This document shows, piece by piece, positions 59,969 to 64,000 of a DNA stretch of 64,000 bases (positions are counted from its first letter, which is position 1; each line of letters begins with the position of its first letter). The notes beneath the pieces were generated by a model. The model had not been told where the DNA came from. It worked only from the letters and a program-made list of their open reading frames with translations, and searched no databases. The stretch spans positions 62,001 to 126,000 of the forward strand of contig CAIPKV010000032.1 of assembly GCA_903865745.1 (NCBI GenBank). Reading direction: 5' to 3'. The DNA is from an uncultured Verrucomicrobia subdivision 3 bacterium. Its GTDB lineage: Bacteria > Verrucomicrobiota > Verrucomicrobiia > Limisphaerales > UBA11358. The translations under genes were made by a program, and so were the position numbers.

Positions 59969-61114
59969 ATGGAACTGAACAATGAAGAAATACGTCGTTA
60001 CTCCCGGCATTTGATTTTGCCGGAAGTCGGTCTGGCTGGGCAAAAGAAAATCAAAGCCACTAGCGTCATTTGTATCGGCGCTGGCGGCCTCGGCTCGCCG
60101 ATTGCCATGTATCTTGCCGCCGCTGGCATTGGCAAGATTGGCATTGTCGATTTTGACACAGTGGATTACTCCAACCTGCAGCGCCAAATTCTTCATACTG
60201 ACGCGGATGTGGGCCGCTCGAAAGCTGAGTCGGCCAAGGAGACAATCCGTGGGATTAATCCTAATTGCGAAGTCGTTATCCATAACACGCGTATCTCCTC
60301 CGAAAACGCGCTCGACCTCATCCGACCTTACGACATCGTGGTGGACGGCACGGATAATTTCCCAACCCGCTACCTCACCAACGATGCCTGCGTGCTCCTC
60401 AAAAAGCCGAATGTCTATGGCTCAATTTTCCGTTTTGAGGGTCAGGCCAGCGTGTTTGCGCCGCATCTCGGCGGGCCGTGTTATCGCTGCCTGTATCCCG
60501 AACCGCCGCCGCCGGGGATGGTTCCGAGCTGCGCGGAAGGTGGCGTGCTGGGCGTGCTCCCCGGCATCATCGGCTGTATTCAGGCGACGGAAATTCTGAA
60601 GCTCGCGCTTGGCAAAGGCGCGCCGCTCATCGGCCGCTTGCTTTTGTTCAACGCGCTCGACCTTAAGTTCCGCGAATTAAAATTGCGTAAGGATCCAGCT
60701 TGCCCGATTTGCGGCGAGCATCCGACTATCAAGGAATTAATCGATTACGAGACGTTCTGCGGCATCGTGCCGGAACCGGAAAACACAGGTAATCCCGATG
60801 AAGTCACCGTACAGGACATGAAAAAAGCTTTAGATAACCCTGCGCTTGGTATCAAGGTCGTGGATGTGCGCGAGCCGGACGAATACGAAATTGCCAAGGT
60901 CGCTGGCGTGCCGCTGCTTCCTTTGAGCGAATTGCAAAGTCGCTTCACCGAGTTGGATCCCAACACGCAATACTATTTACATTGCAAGGCTGGCGTGCGC
61001 TCCATGAAGGCGCTGGCGTTCCTGCGCCAGCAGGGTTTCAAATACGTGAAAAGCGTGAAGGGTGGCATTACCGCATGGTCGGACGAGATCGACCGCAATG
61101 TGCCGCGCTACTAA
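59969..61114 (+). CDS. moeB: MoeB/ThiF-type adenylyltransferase with C-terminal rhodanese domain
   Basis: MELNNEEIRRYSRHLILPEVGLAGQKKIKATSVICIGAGGLGSP; PICGEHPTI; rhodanese VVDVREPDEYEIA...HCKAGVRSMKAL. Confidence 0.95.
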   Translation: MELNNEEIRRYSRHLILPEVGLAGQKKIKATSVICIGAGGLGSPIAMYLAAAGIGKIGIVDFDTVDYSNLQRQILHTDADVGRSKAESAKETIRGINPNCEVVIHNTRISSENALDLIRPYDIVVDGTDNFPTRYLTNDACVLLKKPNVYGSIFRFEGQASVFAPHLGGPCYRCLYPEPPPPGMVPSCAEGGVLGVLPGIIGCIQATEILKLALGKGAPLIGRLLLFNALDLKFRELKLRKDPACPICGEHPTIKELIDYETFCGIVPEPENTGNPDEVTVQDMKKALDNPALGIKVVDVREPDEYEIAKVAGVPLLPLSELQSRFTELDPNTQYYLHCKAGVRSMKALAFLRQQGFKYVKSVKGGITAWSDEIDRNVPRY

Positions 61115-61335
61115 TGGGCGCAACTGGCGATATGGATTCTATCGTGGCCAATGGCCAGCCGGTTGCGGTGAAAGTGCCATGCTCGTTGGAAAAATTTCTC
61201 ATCGAGCAACAACTCCTGCCTCGCAGCGTTGTGGTGGAGCATAATGGCGAAGCGGTAGCCCCTTCGGAATTTTCCCGTCGGCAGGTGCGTGCGGGCGATC
61301 GGTTGGAGATTGTCAAGATTGTCGCTGGTGGTTGA
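61114..61335 (+). CDS. thiS: ThiS-like sulfur carrier protein (1-nt overlap with moeB)
   Basis: MDSIVANGQPVAV...LEKFLIEQQLLPRSVVVEHNGEAVAPSEFSRRQVRAGDRLEIVKIVAGG; C-terminal GG. Confidence 0.92.
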   Translation: MGATGDMDSIVANGQPVAVKVPCSLEKFLIEQQLLPRSVVVEHNGEAVAPSEFSRRQVRAGDRLEIVKIVAGG

Positions 61336-61377
61336 ATCGCAGTTGGCAGCCGCTGCCCAATTTTTTATAGTTAACGG

Positions 61378-62631
61378 ATGAAATGGAGATTTGAATGGGT
61401 TTATCGTCTTGGGTTGGCGCTGCTGTTGACCATTGCGTTCTGGTCAGTCTGGGCTACCGCGCAGGAAACAACTAATGCCGCCGCTACGGCTAAAGTTTCT
61501 GCCGCTAACCAACTCCTTAAGATTCAGCTGCCAAAACACGCACTTACTTTCGGGTTGGACAACATAGATTTCCTACGCGACCAGACCCTGTTGGAACAAC
61601 CCTTATGGAAATACCTCGCCTCGTTGGTTTACGTTGCGCTGGCATTTTGTGTGGCTTGGCTGCTGGATTGGTTTGTTAATGTCTGGCTAAAAAAACTCGC
61701 AGCCAAGACCGACTCGAAATATGACGACCTGATTTTGGAACTGCTGCGCGGTCCGGTGAAGGTTGTGTCTTTTGTGATACTGCTAAACATCGGGTTGGGC
61801 ATATTTGAATGGCCAGACCGGGCGCAGGTTTATATTTCGCGCGGGTTCATCGTCGTGGTGGCCGGTTCAGTAGCCTACGTGTTGCTGAAGGTCGTCGATT
61901 TGCTGCTGGGCATCTGGCACGAGAAAATTGTTTCGCCGCAGGATCGGGCCTTTGCACTGCAGTTGTTGCCTTTTATCAGCAAGGTCGCGAAGACGGCCAT
62001 AATCATCGCCTCGGTTGTGCTGACGGCGGACAACTTGGAAATCAAAATCACCAGCCTGCTCGCCGGTCTATCCGTCGGTGGCCTCGCGCTCGGCCTCGCG
62101 GCGCAGGACACGGTCGCGAATTTATTCGGTGCGGTGGCAATCTTTTTGGATAAACCATTTCACATCGGCGACCGTATCCGGGTTGAGGGTGTGGATGGCT
62201 CGGTTGAAACCATTGGCCTGCGCAGCACTATCGTTCGCAGCCTCGACGGGCATCATGTGACGATTCCAAATAAATTGATGGGCAACGCCATCATCACCAA
62301 CATCACCCGTCGCCCGACCATTAAGACGGAAATGAATTTCGGTCTTACCTACGACACGCCAGCGGAGAAAGTGAAGCGCGCCACGCTGCTGCTCGAAGAA
62401 ATATTCCGTAGCAATCCTAAGACCGGTGACCTGCTCATAACGTTCAATAAGTTTGCCGATTCGGCGCTGAACATCTTTGTCGTCCACGTTTGGAACGGTA
62501 CGGATGTGGTGCAGCATTCAGCAGAAATGCAGGCGTTTAATCTTCAAATCAAATCACGATTCGATGCGGAGAAAATCGAGTTTGCCTTCCCGTCGCAGAC
62601 CATCTATCTCAAGCCCGAGGCGGGAAAATGA
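61378..62631 (+). CDS. Small-conductance mechanosensitive channel (MscS family)
   Basis: LLAGLSVGGLALGLAAQDTVANLFGAVAIFLDKPFHIGDRIRVEGVDGSVETIGLRST. Confidence 0.95.
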   Translation: MKWRFEWVYRLGLALLLTIAFWSVWATAQETTNAAATAKVSAANQLLKIQLPKHALTFGLDNIDFLRDQTLLEQPLWKYLASLVYVALAFCVAWLLDWFVNVWLKKLAAKTDSKYDDLILELLRGPVKVVSFVILLNIGLGIFEWPDRAQVYISRGFIVVVAGSVAYVLLKVVDLLLGIWHEKIVSPQDRAFALQLLPFISKVAKTAIIIASVVLTADNLEIKITSLLAGLSVGGLALGLAAQDTVANLFGAVAIFLDKPFHIGDRIRVEGVDGSVETIGLRSTIVRSLDGHHVTIPNKLMGNAIITNITRRPTIKTEMNFGLTYDTPAEKVKRATLLLEEIFRSNPKTGDLLITFNKFADSALNIFVVHVWNGTDVVQHSAEMQAFNLQIKSRFDAEKIEFAFPSQTIYLKPEAGK

Positions 62632-62667
62632 TTTGCCGTCGCGCCTCGGCTCCGGCTTAATCCTGCC

Positions 62668-63057
62668 ATGCACTCGCTTACGGATTTGCTCTGGCATAAC
62701 GGAAAGTTCCTGGGCATCGCCTGGGGCGTGTGGAAAGTCGTCGGCTGGCTCGGCAACGCCATTTTCTTCTCGCGCTTTATTGTGCAGTGGTATGCCACGG
62801 AAAAGAAACAGCAGGTCGTCATTCCGCAGGCGTTCTGGTGGCTTAGCCTCATCGGCTCGGTTACGTTGCTGTGCTACTCACTGCACCGGCGGGATTCCGT
62901 CTTCATTTTCGCCTACGCTTTCACTTGGGTCCCCTATATTCGCAGCTTGATGATTCACCGCCAACATAAGGCAAATCGCATCACCTGTGCCGGCTGCGGG
63001 CAAAAAAATCCGCCGCCGTCGAACTATTGTCCCAACTGCGGCGGTAAGCTGAAATGA
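62668..63057 (+). CDS. Lipid-A biosynthesis N-terminal (LABN)-like membrane protein with C-terminal zinc ribbon
   Basis: WKVVGWLGNAIFFSRFIVQWYATEKKQQVVIPQAFWWLSLIGSVTLLCYSLHRRDSVFI; ITCAGCGQKNPPPSNYCPNCGGKLK. Confidence 0.85.
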   Translation: MHSLTDLLWHNGKFLGIAWGVWKVVGWLGNAIFFSRFIVQWYATEKKQQVVIPQAFWWLSLIGSVTLLCYSLHRRDSVFIFAYAFTWVPYIRSLMIHRQHKANRITCAGCGQKNPPPSNYCPNCGGKLK

Positions 63058-63063
63058 ACTGGC

Positions 63064-63381
63064 TTATGGCTTGGGTGCGGCGGCGGCTGCGTTCGGCTTT
63101 ACCCCGATACCATATTTACGCAGCACCGGCTGAAAATCCGGATGCGTCTGTCCATAGGCAACCAGCGCGTTGACAAATTCCACAATCAACTTCTGATCCT
63201 TGTTGAACGCGCCGATAATTTGCGTTGCCTGCGGCTTGATGGCGGCAATGTCCTTGCCGGTTACACTTGCCTGCCGGTAAAGATAAACCGTTAACGTGCC
63301 GCTCACTACAATCAGCGCGAGCAATAGCGAAAACATCTGGCGTTTCAACGCGGCAATTTCGGAATCGGAATCGAGGTTCAT
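63064..63381 (-). CDS. Hypothetical membrane-anchored protein
   Basis: Single TM near the N-terminus; short spacing to the neighbour. Confidence 0.55.
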   Translation of the reverse strand: MNLDSDSEIAALKRQMFSLLLALIVVSGTLTVYLYRQASVTGKDIAAIKPQATQIIGAFNKDQKLIVEFVNALVAYGQTHPDFQPVLRKYGIGVKPNAAAAAPKP

Positions 63382-63382
63382 A

Positions 63383-63640
63383 TTACTTGGCGGCGGTGGG
63401 GGGTTGAATGGATTGAAGAATGCGGGTCAGTTCCGGGCTTTTGGCAGCGGCGTTAAAGGCGGCCGTGTCGTTCGCCAAGCCCTGTGCGCGCAGCAGCGCG
63501 GAATTTGCCAGCGTGGCGTTGGCGCTTAACATGCGAAACTCGCGCGTGCGGGTCATGCTCAATAGGGCGAATACCACCCCGAGAATCACCAGCATCGCGA
63601 GAATAAAATTCAGGATGGTTGTGGTCGTATCGGATTTCAT
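63383..63640 (-). CDS. Hypothetical membrane-anchored protein
   Basis: TTTILNFILAMLVILGVVFALLSM TM. Confidence 0.5.
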   Translation of the reverse strand: MKSDTTTTILNFILAMLVILGVVFALLSMTRTREFRMLSANATLANSALLRAQGLANDTAAFNAAAKSPELTRILQSIQPPTAAK

Positions 63641-63763
63641 AAGGCGCTAAAATCTAGCTAATCAGGAGCGAAAGTCCATCGCGATTTTTGGTCTTGTGGG
63701 CAATCAGCCGAAATAAGTTTTCTGCCTCTATTCGGCCAATATTTCTTCCTTCCAGTCGAAATA

Positions 63764-63794
63764 AAAAAGCGAGGCCCATCGGCCTCGCTTTCAA
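63764..63794. terminator. Hairpin terminator downstream of rpmB
   Basis: AAAGCGAGGCCcatcGGCCTCGCTTT. Confidence 0.7.
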
Positions 63795-63811
63795 ATGTTG
63801 GGTGGTTGGCT

Positions 63812-64000
63812 TTAAGCCTTCTTCTTAGCCACGTCGCCTTTTTTCCAAGTGCGCTTGGGGGCCTTGGTGACGATGCCCTGCTTGAGGGCGGCGGCAGAAA
63901 CGCGAATGTAACGCACTTCGCCGCTCGGCAAAAGCGCCTTCACCCGCTGCAAATTCACATTGAATTTACGCTTGGTAATCGCGGTGATGTGCGTACCAAT
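63812..64000 (-). CDS. rpmB: 50S ribosomal protein L28, 5' end outside the window
   Basis: Own translation ...IGTHITAITKRKFNVNLQRVKALLPSGEVRYIRVSAAALKQGIVTKAPKRTWKKGDVAKKKA*. Confidence 0.92.
   Translation of the reverse strand: MGTHITAITKRKFNVNLQRVKALLPSGEVRYIRVSAAALKQGIVTKAPKRTWKKGDVAKKKA

Overview
Chromosomal window with gene content typical of a Verrucomicrobia/Pedosphaera-type Gram-negative bacterium (inferred; no search was run). Most of it is ordinary housekeeping and envelope genes: uvrB, trmB, rnhB, ribBA, lptD, hisF, an LpoB/YcfL/COG3014/CsgG lipoprotein cluster, rluD, lspA, ubiX/ubiA, eno, a MacAB-type exporter, Sua5, an NtrBC-type pair, moeB-rhodanese/thiS, mscS and a partial rpmB. 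Four things stand out. (1) A ~10.5 kb integrative element (about 11920-22457) lies next to a tRNA-Pro(CGG) gene. It is bounded by a 15-bp direct repeat of the tRNA 3' end (AAATGGTCGGGGCGG) and carries integrase, HTH/Xis-like, primase, D5-like ATPase, XRE regulator, Fic, a tandem zinc-ribbon protein and a dense cluster of long palindromes. No capsid or tail genes are seen, so it looks like a satellite-type element. (2) Two S23/IVS-type four-helix-bundle genes each sit between the genes of an operon, inside long near-perfect inverted repeats (30/33 and 30/32 identities) whose sequence differs between the two copies. They resemble 23S rRNA intervening sequences, but lie in mRNA. (3) Two unrelated intergenic arrays both have an indel-free 21-bp period (11 and 14 units) with palindromic cores. 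(4) Several families of short degenerate repeats lie in intergenic positions and in places extend into coding sequence. The ORF track misses two edge-truncated genes (1-2973 minus and 63812-64000 minus).
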